A stretch of DNA of 64,000 nucleotides from Pseudomonas sp. Irchel 3H7 (GTDB lineage: Bacteria; Pseudomonadota; Gammaproteobacteria; Pseudomonadales; Pseudomonadaceae), in NCBI RefSeq assembly GCF_900187605.1, contig NZ_FYEA01000017.1, positions 1-64,000 of the forward strand, read 5' to 3'. Below are positions 26,920 to 34,610 of this stretch, one piece after another (within the stretch, counting starts at the first letter, position 1; each line of letters opens with the position of its first letter). The position numbers were made by a program, and so were the translations under genes. The notes under the pieces were generated by a model. It saw only the letters and a list, made by a program, of their open reading frames with translations. It ran no database searches and was not told the origin of the DNA.

Positions 26920-29550
26920 ATGGGCAAATCGCTGGTCATTGTGGAATCCCCGGCTAAGGCCAAGACCATCAACAAGTATCTGGGTAACCAATACGTGGTG
27001 AAGTCGAGTATCGGCCATATCCGAGACCTGCCCACCAGCGGTTCGGCTAGCGCCAGCAAAGAGCCAGCCGCCAAGCGCGGCAAGGCTGCTGCGGGCGAAG
27101 GTCCGGTGCTCTCGCCGAAAGAGAAAGCGCGCAAGCAGCTGGTCTCGCGTATGGGTGTCGATCCCGATCATGGCTGGAAAGCCAAGTACGAGATCCTCCC
27201 GGGTAAAGAGAAGGTCATCGAAGAGCTGCGCCGGCTCGCCAAAGATGCTGACACCATCTATCTCGCAACCGACTTGGATCGCGAGGGGGAAGCCATTGCC
27301 TGGCACCTGCGCGAAGCCATCGGTGGTGACGACAGCCGCTACAAGCGTGTGGTGTTCAACGAAATCACCAAGAAGGCGATTCAGGAAGCCTTCTCGGAAC
27401 CGGGCGAGCTGGACATCGATCGTGTCAACGCTCAGCAGGCCCGTCGTTTCCTCGACCGCGTTGTGGGTTACATGGTCTCGCCGCTGCTGTGGGCGAAGAT
27501 CGCCCGTGGCCTGTCTGCCGGTCGCGTGCAATCGGTTGCCGTGAAGCTGGTGGTCGAGCGTGAGCGTGAAATCCGTGCATTCAACCCGGAAGAGTACTGG
27601 GAAGTGCATGCCGATCTCGGCACCACCAAAGGCTCGACCGTGCGTTTCGAAGTGGCTCGCGAGAAAGGCGAGGCCTTCAAGCCGCTCAACGAAGCCCAGG
27701 CCATGGCCGCGCTGGAGAAGCTCAAGTCTTCCAGCTACAGCATCGTCAAGCGCGAAGACAAACCGACCAGCAGCAAGCCTTCGGCGCCATTCATCACCTC
27801 GACACTGCAACAGGCTGCGAGTAACCGCCTGGGCTTCGGCGTGAAGAAAACCATGATGATGGCCCAACGTCTCTACGAAGCCGGCTACATCACTTACATG
27901 CGTACCGACTCGACCAACCTCTCGGCTGATGCCGTGACGATGGCGCGTACTTACATCGAAGACGAGTTCGGCAAGAAGTACCTGCCGGAAACGCCAAACG
28001 TCTACAGCAGCAAGGAAGGCGCACAAGAGGCTCACGAAGCGATTCGTCCGTCCGACGCCAACACCATTCCGAGCAAGCTTGCAGGCATGGAGCGTGACGC
28101 TGAGCGTCTCTACGAGTTGATCTGGCGCCAGTTCCTCGCTTGCCAGATGCTGCCGGCGCAATATCTGTCGACCACCGTCAGCGTGGGTGCTGGCGATTTC
28201 GAGCTGCGTGCCAAGGGTCGTATCCTCAAGTTCGACGGTTACACCCGCGTTATGCCGCAAATTGCCAAGCCGGGTGATGACGACGTTCTGCCCGATATGG
28301 CGCAGGGCGACGTGATGAAGCTGATCAAGCTCGATCCGTCCCAGCACTTCACCAAGCCGCCGGCGCGTTACTCGGAAGCGAGCCTGGTTAAAGAAATGGA
28401 AAAACGTGGCATCGGTCGTCCTTCGACTTACGCTGCGATCATCTCGACCATTCAGGATCGCGGCTACGTGACCCTGCACAACCGTCGTTTCTATTCGGAA
28501 AAGATGGGTGACATCGTCACCGAGCGTCTGTCGGAAAGCTTCTCCAACCTCATGGACTACGGCTTCACTGCCGGCATGGAAGAGAACCTCGATGACGTGG
28601 CACAGGGTGAGCGCGACTGGAAAAGTGTGCTGGACGAGTTCTACGGCGACTTCAAAAAGAAGCTCGAAGTAGCCGAAAACCCGGACAGCGGCATGCGTGC
28701 CAACCAGCCGGTCATGACCGACATTCCGTGCACCACTTGCGGCCGTCCGATGCAGATTCGTACTGCGTCGACCGGCGTGTTCCTTGGTTGCTCAGGCTAC
28801 AGCCTGCCGCCGAAAGAACGCTGCAAGGCCACCGTCAACCTGGTGCCGGGCGACGAAATCGCTGCGGACGACGAAGGTGAGTCGGAATCGCTGGTGCTGC
28901 GTGGCAAGCATCGTTGCCCGATCTGCAGCACGGCGATGGACGCTTACCTGCTGGACGAGAAGCGCAAGCTGCACATCTGCGGTAACAACCCGGATTGTGC
29001 TGGCTACGAAATCGAAGAGGGCAGCTATCGCATCAAGGGCTACGAAGGTCCGAGCCTGGAATGCGACAAGTGTGGCAGCGAGATGCAGCTCAAGACTGGC
29101 CGTTTCGGCAAGTTCTTCGGTTGCACCAACCCTGAGTGCAAGAACACCCGCAAACTGCTGAAAAGCGGTGATGCAGCGCCGCCGAAGATGGATCCGGTGA
29201 AGATGCCTGAGCTGAAATGCGAAAAGGTCAACGACACCTACATCCTCCGTGACGGTGCCTCTGGTCTGTTCCTGGCCGCCAGCCAGTTCCCGAAAAACCG
29301 TGAAACCCGCGCTCCGCTGGTGATCGAGATTGTGCCGCACAAGGACGAAATCGATCCGAAGTACCACTTCCTCTGCGACGCGCCGAAGAAGGATCCTGAT
29401 GGTCTGCCTGCGGTCATCCGCTACAGCCGCAAGACCAAGGAGCAATACGTGCAGACTGAAGTCGACGGCAAGCCTACTGGTTGGAAAGCTTACTACGACG
29501 GTGGCAAGTGGACGGTTGAAGACAAGCGTACGAAGGCCAAAGCTGAATAA
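26920..29550 (+). CDS. topA: DNA topoisomerase I
   Basis: This 876-residue type IA topoisomerase relaxes negative supercoils, balancing gyrase. The Toprim part shows VIVESPAKAKTINKYLG at the start and TDLDREGEAIAWHL near residue 120. The catalytic tyrosine is Tyr326 in ITYMRTDST. Three tetracysteine zinc ribbons lie in the C-terminal third (CTTCGRPM, CPICSTAM and CDKCGSEM, each with its second Cys pair), followed by a zinc-ribbon-like tail rich in Lys. ATG 26920 is preceded by AGGAA; the sequence MGKSLVIVESPAKAKT is the standard start. Monocistronic, with its own promoter and terminator. Confidence 0.98.
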   Translation: MGKSLVIVESPAKAKTINKYLGNQYVVKSSIGHIRDLPTSGSASASKEPAAKRGKAAAGEGPVLSPKEKARKQLVSRMGVDPDHGWKAKYEILPGKEKVIEELRRLAKDADTIYLATDLDREGEAIAWHLREAIGGDDSRYKRVVFNEITKKAIQEAFSEPGELDIDRVNAQQARRFLDRVVGYMVSPLLWAKIARGLSAGRVQSVAVKLVVEREREIRAFNPEEYWEVHADLGTTKGSTVRFEVAREKGEAFKPLNEAQAMAALEKLKSSSYSIVKREDKPTSSKPSAPFITSTLQQAASNRLGFGVKKTMMMAQRLYEAGYITYMRTDSTNLSADAVTMARTYIEDEFGKKYLPETPNVYSSKEGAQEAHEAIRPSDANTIPSKLAGMERDAERLYELIWRQFLACQMLPAQYLSTTVSVGAGDFELRAKGRILKFDGYTRVMPQIAKPGDDDVLPDMAQGDVMKLIKLDPSQHFTKPPARYSEASLVKEMEKRGIGRPSTYAAIISTIQDRGYVTLHNRRFYSEKMGDIVTERLSESFSNLMDYGFTAGMEENLDDVAQGERDWKSVLDEFYGDFKKKLEVAENPDSGMRANQPVMTDIPCTTCGRPMQIRTASTGVFLGCSGYSLPPKERCKATVNLVPGDEIAADDEGESESLVLRGKHRCPICSTAMDAYLLDEKRKLHICGNNPDCAGYEIEEGSYRIKGYEGPSLECDKCGSEMQLKTGRFGKFFGCTNPECKNTRKLLKSGDAAPPKMDPVKMPELKCEKVNDTYILRDGASGLFLAASQFPKNRETRAPLVIEIVPHKDEIDPKYHFLCDAPKKDPDGLPAVIRYSRKTKEQYVQTEVDGKPTGWKAYYDGGKWTVEDKRTKAKAE

Positions 29551-29567
29551 GCATTAGCCTGATACTG

Positions 29568-29612
29568 AAAGGCCGCATGAGAACCCTTGGTTTTTCATGC
29601 GGCCTTTTTGTT
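29568..29612 (+). terminator. topA terminator
   Basis: AAAGGCCGCATGA and TCATGCGGCCTTT form a 13-bp perfect stem over a 14-base loop, followed by TTGTTTTG. It lies 18 bases after topA. Confidence 0.9.
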
Positions 29613-29693
29613 TTGTGCTTGCGGTGGGATCAACTGATCCATGACACTGTCCGGCCTGTGTGAAGCAATTATTTCGTTGTGGGGAGCGCCGTC

Positions 29694-30218
29694 ATGGCTC
29701 ACGAACTCTATACCCGTACCAATCAGAAGATCTATTTCGCTGGCCTGTCGCTCGAAGCCTTGGCTCGCGCTGAGGAGGGGCGGGCGATGAATTCACTGGC
29801 GTTGATTCAGGCCGGACGTGAATCGGCGCTGTTTCACCTGTACGGCGCCTTGCTGGGTCTTTGCCACGAGATCGCGGGTTTCTATCGTCTGCCGCAGGCT
29901 AATGCGCCACGGGCTGAGATGCTGCTGACGCGTGAAGTGCTGGAGTCGATTGCGATTCCTGAACTCGCCGAAATGGTTGAGTTGGCGGGCAACTCTGAAA
30001 CCTGGCTGGCAAAACTGCTGGCTGCGCATTCGGCGCTGTTCCAGCCGCCACGGGTGCCACACAAACCGAAAGGGGATGTGACTCAACCGTTGATTCAGGC
30101 GATTAATCTGGATGAAGAGGAAGCGCCGGAAGAGTTGAGTCGAGAGGAGCTGGAGAGCTGGCGGCAGAACTTGAAAGGTCTGGCGATACGTTTTCGCGAA
30201 GGCTTGAACGAGTGCTGA
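29694..30218 (+). CDS. hypothetical protein (DUF6586-like)
   Basis: This 174-residue soluble, largely helical protein starts MAHELYTRTNQKIYFAGLSLE and ends in an acidic then charged helical tail. It recalls the pseudomonad family named DUF6586 and the P. aeruginosa gene PA3010, next to topA there also; I cannot verify the family name. GGGGAG stands 8 bases before ATG 29694, and a start five codons upstream is less likely. No signal peptide, membrane helix or catalytic motif is visible. Function unknown. Confidence 0.78.
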   Translation: MAHELYTRTNQKIYFAGLSLEALARAEEGRAMNSLALIQAGRESALFHLYGALLGLCHEIAGFYRLPQANAPRAEMLLTREVLESIAIPELAEMVELAGNSETWLAKLLAAHSALFQPPRVPHKPKGDVTQPLIQAINLDEEEAPEELSREELESWRQNLKGLAIRFREGLNEC

Positions 30219-30290
30219 GGGCGATTGACACGGTGGCAATCTGAAACATGCTGCTGGTCAAGATCCCGAGCGAAGCCTGAATGATGTCTA

Positions 30291-30296
30291 TATAAT
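30291..30296 (+). promoter_or_regulatory. -10 box of the 77-residue hypothetical gene
   Basis: A perfect TATAAT lies 28 bases before ATG 30325. The expected -35 position does not match TTGACA, so an activator or another -35 type may be used. Confidence 0.5.
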
Positions 30297-30324
30297 GCCT
30301 GCCTTTCGTGGAGAACAGACCTTT

Positions 30325-30558
30325 ATGCCAACGTCCTTTCTAGAAATTGTCGAGTTACCAGACGGCCGAATCGAACTGCGCAGGGCTGAGGACGAGGGTT
30401 CTTTGGTGACGCTGGATTTCTCCGACGATGCCAAGGCGTTCCTGCAAGGTCAGCATGTGGAAATCGCTAAAGCGATGTTGAGCGTCGGCGTGCAAATGGC
30501 CGGTCGTATGGTCGAAGGCGAGTTTGATAAGGAAGAGGGGCCGCGGGTTCTTCATTGA
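30325..30558 (+). CDS. small acidic hypothetical protein
   Basis: This 77-residue acidic protein (MPTSFLEIVELPDGRIELRR at the start) has a beta-rich first half and a helix ending in EGEFDKEEGPRVLH. The ATG at 30325 follows a GTGGAG site by about 12 bases, and a perfect TATAAT lies just ahead of the gene. It converges with sulA. The position matches what I recall as PA3009 in P. aeruginosa, so it is probably conserved across the genus. I recognise no domain, and no function is proposed. Confidence 0.75.
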   Translation: MPTSFLEIVELPDGRIELRRAEDEGSLVTLDFSDDAKAFLQGQHVEIAKAMLSVGVQMAGRMVEGEFDKEEGPRVLH

Positions 30559-30652
30559 TCCCCGCCTTTCTACTGTTTGACGTTACCGCTTCAGATCGGC
30601 TTCTCTGTCCCTGGAGAAGCCCTGCGCTTCACACAGCGCGTGCTGCCAGCAA

Positions 30653-31126
30653 TCAACCCAAGCGGATGTTTAGACTCTGAGCGTCGCCCGTGCGTGCAGC
30701 GCTGATCAGTTGTTGCCGCGAGTGGGTGTTTAGCGGGTTGAGCCAAGTGACCACGGTATGACTGCGACCCAGCTTCAGAGCTTCGCACGCCAGTTGTTGA
30801 GCGCTCTGAGCGCCCCTTGGTTGCAGTAGCAGAATGCGTTCGCGATTCAGCCCGGCATCTCGCAGCCATGTCTGGGTCAGGCTGGCAGGTGGTGCGATCA
30901 GCGTCAGCCAGCGCGCGTCCTGATCTTCACTGAGTTCGCGCAGGATCGGGGCGAGCAGGTTCAGGCAGTTCCCGGCAGCACCGCGCAGTGACAGCTCACT
31001 GAATACTTCGGGTTCGGCATTCCAAGGGCGTTCGACCACGTCTTTCAGGATCGGCGCCATCGGTTGCGCCAGAAACGCTTCGAATAAAGGCAGTTGTGTT
31101 TGCTGAGGGGTGTGTGGGAACTGCAT
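30653..31126 (-). CDS. sulA: SOS-induced cell division inhibitor SulA
   Basis: This 157-residue protein blocks FtsZ polymerisation during the SOS response. It has the SulA fold, related to RecA: ARWLTLIAPPASLTQTWLRDAGL followed by RILLLQPRGAQSAQQLACEAL and the segment HTVVTWLNP. It starts 10 bases after the lexA stop codon with a perfect AAAGGAGG site, so lexA and sulA form an operon under the two SOS boxes upstream of lexA, as in other pseudomonads. The frame extends 11 codons further upstream, overlapping lexA, but without need. In E. coli SulA is degraded by Lon. Confidence 0.93.
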   Translation of the reverse strand: MQFPHTPQQTQLPLFEAFLAQPMAPILKDVVERPWNAEPEVFSELSLRGAAGNCLNLLAPILRELSEDQDARWLTLIAPPASLTQTWLRDAGLNRERILLLQPRGAQSAQQLACEALKLGRSHTVVTWLNPLNTHSRQQLISAARTGDAQSLNIRLG

Positions 31127-31136
31127 AAAGCCTCCT

Positions 31137-31745
31137 TTAGCGGCGAATGACGCCGACACTCAAGCCTTCGATCACCAGTTCCTGATCTTTCAGGTCGACT
31201 TCGATCGGGGCGAACTCAGGGTTTTCGGCAATCAGCCAGACCTTGCTGCCTTCACGCTTGAAGCGTTTGACCGTCACTTCATCGCCGATGCGGGCGACGA
31301 CGACCTGGCCATTGCGCGCTTCGCGGGTGGTGTGCACGGCGAGCAGGTCACCGTCGAAAATGCCGATGTCCTTCATGCTCATGCCGTGTACACGCAACAG
31401 ATAATCAGCGCGTGGATGAAAGAAGGCCGGATTGATGTTGCAGGATTCTTCGATGTGCTGCTGGGCGAGGATTGGCGCGCCGGCAGCGACCCGGCCAATG
31501 ATCGGCAGAGTGGAGTCGTCGGCCTTGGCTTCGAAGCCGGGAATGCGAATACCGCGAGAAGCGCCAGGGGTCATCTCGATGGCACCTTTGCGGGCCAGTG
31601 CCTTGAGATGTTCTTCAGCCGCGTTCGGCGATTTGAAACCCAGTTCCTGAGCGATTTCCGCGCGGGTTGGCGGGTAGCCGTTGTCTTCGAGGCAGCGTTT
31701 GATAAAGGCCAGAATCTCGGCTTGGCGTGGCGTCAGCTTTAGCAT
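31137..31745 (-). CDS. lexA: LexA repressor
   Basis: This 202-residue protein represses SOS genes and cleaves itself when RecA is activated. The N-terminal winged helix-turn-helix includes PPTRAEIAQELGFKSPNAAEEHL. The cleavage site is Ala88-Gly89 in RVAAGAP, and the catalytic dyad is Ser123 (HGMSM) and Lys160 (TVKRF), each shifted by four from E. coli numbering. ATG 31745 is the family start MLKLTPRQAE. Two SOS boxes upstream show that LexA controls its own operon, together with sulA. Confidence 0.98.
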   Translation of the reverse strand: MLKLTPRQAEILAFIKRCLEDNGYPPTRAEIAQELGFKSPNAAEEHLKALARKGAIEMTPGASRGIRIPGFEAKADDSTLPIIGRVAAGAPILAQQHIEESCNINPAFFHPRADYLLRVHGMSMKDIGIFDGDLLAVHTTREARNGQVVVARIGDEVTVKRFKREGSKVWLIAENPEFAPIEVDLKDQELVIEGLSVGVIRR

Positions 31746-31755
31746 ATTGATCGCT

Positions 31756-31771
31756 CTGTCTTTTTATACAG
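31756..31771. promoter_or_regulatory. SOS box 1 (LexA operator) upstream of lexA-sulA
   Basis: CTGTCTTTTTATACAG matches CTG-N10-CAG with an AT-rich centre. It lies 11 bases upstream of the lexA start codon. Confidence 0.92.
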
Positions 31772-31774
31772 TGA

Positions 31775-31790
31775 CTGGGATTATATACAG
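31775..31790. promoter_or_regulatory. SOS box 2 (LexA operator) upstream of lexA-sulA
   Basis: CTGGGATTATATACAG matches CTG-N10-CAG. Only three bases separate it from box 1, so two LexA dimers could bind side by side, on nearly the same face of the helix. Confidence 0.9.
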
Positions 31791-31915
31791 TGAATCGCCC
31801 TTGGCAATGCCCGTTTTTTCCTGCGCCGCCGGACGGTCGGCTTTCGTGCTTATTAATGCACTGGGCTTGTGTGGTTAAATAGCTGACCGACCATTCCCAA
31901 AACGAACAGGCGGGC

Positions 31916-31944
31916 TTGACAAGGCACAGGCTGAAACGTATGTT
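31916..31944 (+). promoter_or_regulatory. psrA promoter
   Basis: TTGACA (31916-31921) and TATGTT (31939-31944) are 17 bases apart. The -10 lies inside the first PsrA operator, which explains repression. Confidence 0.75.
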
Positions 31945-31959
31945 TCAAACAAGTGTTTG
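31933..31959. promoter_or_regulatory. tandem PsrA operators (autoregulation)
   Basis: Two 14-bp palindromes, GAAACGTATGTTTC (31933-31946) and CAAACAAGTGTTTG (31946-31959), share one base. Both match the published PsrA site (G/C)AAAC-N2-4-GTTT(G/C). They overlap the -10 and the region of the start of transcription, 16 bases before psrA. Confidence 0.9.
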
Positions 31960-31974
31960 TCAGGCGGAGTAGCC

Positions 31975-32682
31975 ATGGCCCAGTCGGAAACCGTTGAACG
32001 CATTCTTGATGCTGCCGAGCAGTTGTTCGCGGAGAAAGGTTTCGCTGAAACCTCATTGCGTTTAATCACCAGCAAGGCTGGCGTCAACCTGGCAGCAGTG
32101 AACTATCACTTCGGCTCGAAAAAAGCGCTGATTCAGGCGGTTTTCTCGCGCTTCCTCGGTCCGTTCTGCATCAGCCTGGACAAGGAGCTGGAGCGCCGTC
32201 AGGCCAAGCCTGAAAACAAACCGACGCTCGAAGAACTGCTGGAAATCCTCGTCGAGCAGGCGCTCGTGGTTCAACCACGCAGCGGCAACGATCTGTCGAT
32301 CTTCATGCGCCTGCTCGGTCTCGCGTTCAGCCAGAGTCAGGGCCACTTGCGCCGTTACCTGGAAGACATGTATGGCAAGGTGTTCCGTCGCTACATGCTG
32401 CTGGTCAACGAAGCCGCGCCACGCATTCCGCCGATCGAACTGTTCTGGCGCGTGCATTTCATGCTCGGCGCCGCCGCGTTCAGCATGTCCGGCATCAAGG
32501 CCTTGCGCGCGATCGCCGAGACCGATTTCGGCGTCAACACCTCCATCGAGCAAGTGATGCGCCTGATGGTGCCGTTCCTCGCTGCGGGCATGCGCGCCGA
32601 AACCGGTGTCACTGACGCCGCGATGGCCACCGCGCAACTGCGTCCGCGCAGCAAATCTACGCCGGTCGCCGCCAAGGTTTAA
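31975..32682 (+). CDS. psrA: TetR-family regulator PsrA (fatty-acid-responsive)
   Basis: This 235-residue repressor/activator senses long-chain fatty acids; in other pseudomonads it activates rpoS and represses fadBA and itself. The TetR helix-turn-helix is SLRLITSKAGVNLAAVNYHF near residues 30-50, and the C-terminal ligand domain is of the usual size. ATG 31975 (MAQSETVERILDAAE) has GGAG 7 bases upstream; six further upstream codons would cut into the operator. Tandem operators for PsrA lie directly ahead of the gene. Likely targets in this window are psrA itself and fadBA at 23117. Confidence 0.95.
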   Translation: MAQSETVERILDAAEQLFAEKGFAETSLRLITSKAGVNLAAVNYHFGSKKALIQAVFSRFLGPFCISLDKELERRQAKPENKPTLEELLEILVEQALVVQPRSGNDLSIFMRLLGLAFSQSQGHLRRYLEDMYGKVFRRYMLLVNEAAPRIPPIELFWRVHFMLGAAAFSMSGIKALRAIAETDFGVNTSIEQVMRLMVPFLAAGMRAETGVTDAAMATAQLRPRSKSTPVAAKV

Positions 32683-32730
32683 CCGCGCACGGGTGGGCGC
32701 GGCAGCTTGTATCCGCTAAGCTAGCCGCCC

Positions 32731-32844
32731 ATGCCGACTCTCGTTCTGAACCCGAAATCCATAGAAATTGCCGACCTGCCGAGCATGGCTCACGGTAGCG
32801 ATTTGTTGCGGATCGGGTTTTTCGTTTTCAAGGAATCTCTATGA
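32731..32844 (+). CDS. possible 37-residue peptide coupled to nagZ
   Basis: An ATG at 32731 opens 37 codons ending in TGA, which overlaps the nagZ start codon as ATGA. The peptide begins MPTLVLNPKSIEIADLPSMA and ends IGFFVFKESL. The ATGA overlap is the pattern of translational coupling, but the ribosome-binding site is weak and I do not recognise the peptide. It could also be chance. A comparison with other Pseudomonas genomes would decide. Confidence 0.35.
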   Translation: MPTLVLNPKSIEIADLPSMAHGSDLLRIGFFVFKESL

Positions 32845-33851
32845 CTGCTGGCCTGCAAGGCTCGTTGATGGTGGACGTCGCCGGTACCTGGCTGACGGCC
32901 GAAGATCGCCAATTGTTGCGTCAGCCCGAAGTGGGCGGCCTGATCATTTTCGCGCGCAACATCGAGCATCCGCGCCAAGTGCGTGAGCTCAGCGCCGCGA
33001 TTCGCGCAATTCGCCCGGATCTGCTGCTGGCGGTGGATCAAGAGGGGGGTCGCGTGCAGCGTCTGCGTCAGGGCTTCGTGCGGCTGCCGGCCATGCGCGC
33101 GATCGCCGACAACCCGAATGCTGAATACCTCGCCGAGCAATGTGGCTGGATCATGGCTACCGAAGTGCTGGCGGTCGGTCTCGACCTGAGTTTCGCCCCG
33201 GTGCTCGATCTGGATTACCAGCGCAGCGCCGTGGTCGGCACCCGTTCGTTCGAAGGCGATCCTGAGCGCGCCGCGTTACTCGCCGGCGCATTCATTCGCG
33301 GCATGAACAGCGCTGGCATGGCCGCTACTGGCAAGCACTTCCCCGGTCATGGCTGGGCTGAAGCCGATTCCCACGTGGCGATTCCGAATGACGAGCGCAG
33401 CCTCGACGAAATCCGCGCCAACGACCTCGTGCCGTTCGCCAAGCTGAGCAAACAACTGGCCGCGATCATGCCGGCGCACGTCATCTATCCGCAGGTGGAT
33501 TCGCAGCCAGCCGGTTTCTCCCGGCGCTGGTTGCAGGACATTCTGCGCGGCGAATTGCAGTTCGACGGCGTGATCTTCAGCGATGACCTGTCGATGGCCG
33601 GTGCCCACGTGGTCGGCGACGCCGCCAGTCGCATCGAGGCTGCGCTGACTGCCGGCTGCGACATGGGCCTGGTGTGCAACGACCGCGCCGCTGCCGAACT
33701 GGCCCTGAGCGCCGCACAACGTATGAAGGTCAAGCCATCGGCCCGAATCGCGCGCATGCGCGGTCAGGCCTTCGCCAGCACCGACTACCGTCAGGATCCG
33801 CGCTGGCTCACCGCCATTGGCGCGCTCAAAGACGCTCAACTGATCGATTAA
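32841..33851 (+). CDS. nagZ: beta-N-acetylglucosaminidase NagZ
   Basis: This 336-residue cytoplasmic glycoside hydrolase (family 3) removes GlcNAc from 1,6-anhydro-MurNAc peptides during cell wall recycling. Its products can induce the AmpC beta-lactamase through AmpR. The family motif KHFPGHGWAEADSH holds the mobile His/Asp pair, and the nucleophile Asp lies in GVIFSDDLSM. AAGGA precedes ATG 32841 by 7 bases. The mtnP-like gene starts 12 bases later and a helicase gene 9 bases after that, so the three form an operon. Its substrate comes from lytic transglycosylases such as slt (17370). Confidence 0.97.
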   Translation: MTAGLQGSLMVDVAGTWLTAEDRQLLRQPEVGGLIIFARNIEHPRQVRELSAAIRAIRPDLLLAVDQEGGRVQRLRQGFVRLPAMRAIADNPNAEYLAEQCGWIMATEVLAVGLDLSFAPVLDLDYQRSAVVGTRSFEGDPERAALLAGAFIRGMNSAGMAATGKHFPGHGWAEADSHVAIPNDERSLDEIRANDLVPFAKLSKQLAAIMPAHVIYPQVDSQPAGFSRRWLQDILRGELQFDGVIFSDDLSMAGAHVVGDAASRIEAALTAGCDMGLVCNDRAAAELALSAAQRMKVKPSARIARMRGQAFASTDYRQDPRWLTAIGALKDAQLID

Positions 33852-33863
33852 GGATTTTTCGCT

Positions 33864-34601
33864 ATGACGGTTTACGCAATCATCGGTGGCACCGGCCTGA
33901 CCCAACTCGAAGGCCTGACCATTCGCCAATCGCTGGCAGTGGACACGCCCTACGGCGCGCCGTCGGCCGACGTGCAGATTGGCGAATACGCCGGCAAGGA
34001 AGTGCTGTTTCTCGCCCGTCACGGTCACCCGCATCGCTTCCCGCCGCATAAGGTCAACTACCGCGCCAACCTGTGGGCGCTGAAGCAGGCCGGGGCCGAA
34101 GCGATCATCGCGGTGAACGCCGTGGGCGGGATTCATTCGGCCATGGGCACAGGACATTTCTGCGTGCCACACCAGATCGTCGACTACACCAGCGGGCGCG
34201 AGCACACCTTTTTCGCCGATGATCTGGAGCATGTCACCCACATCGACTTCAGCTTTCCTTACAGCGAGCCGCTGCGTCAGCAATTGATTGCCGCGGTAGC
34301 TGCCGAGGGCTGCGAGTACAGCGATCAAGGCGTATACGCCTGCACCCAAGGCCCGCGTCTGGAAACGGTCGCCGAGATCGTGCGTCTGGAACGTGATGGC
34401 TGCGACATCGTCGGCATGACCGGCATGCCGGAAGCCGCACTGGCCCGCGAGCTGGATCTGGATTACGCCTGTCTGGCGCTGGTGGTGAATCCGGCGGCGG
34501 GCAAGACCACGGAAGTGATCACCATGGCCGAGATCGAGCAGGCGTTGCATGACGGCATGGGTAAGGTGAAATCGGCGTTGGCGCGGGTGCTGGCCGGCTA
34601 A
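33864..34601 (+). CDS. mtnP: S-methyl-5'-thioinosine phosphorylase (MtnP family)
   Basis: This 245-residue nucleoside phosphorylase belongs to the MTA phosphorylase family. The N-terminal phosphate loop is IIGGTGLTQLEG, and RHGHPHRFPPHKVNYRANLWAL and TQGPRLETVAEI surround the active site. In P. aeruginosa the protein in this place (PA3004, as I recall) prefers 5'-methylthioinosine to methylthioadenosine, so the same is likely here. The role is salvage of methionine and purine from polyamine synthesis and quorum-signal synthesis. AAGGA precedes ATG 33864. Middle gene of the nagZ-mtnP-helicase operon. Confidence 0.92.
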   Translation: MTVYAIIGGTGLTQLEGLTIRQSLAVDTPYGAPSADVQIGEYAGKEVLFLARHGHPHRFPPHKVNYRANLWALKQAGAEAIIAVNAVGGIHSAMGTGHFCVPHQIVDYTSGREHTFFADDLEHVTHIDFSFPYSEPLRQQLIAAVAAEGCEYSDQGVYACTQGPRLETVAEIVRLERDGCDIVGMTGMPEAALARELDLDYACLALVVNPAAGKTTEVITMAEIEQALHDGMGKVKSALARVLAG

Positions 34602-34610
34602 GGACTGCCC

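Noticed and set aside
26902..28479. 525-codon reverse frame opposite topA
   Set aside because: Same artefact; topA motifs and a well-placed promoter are on the forward strand.
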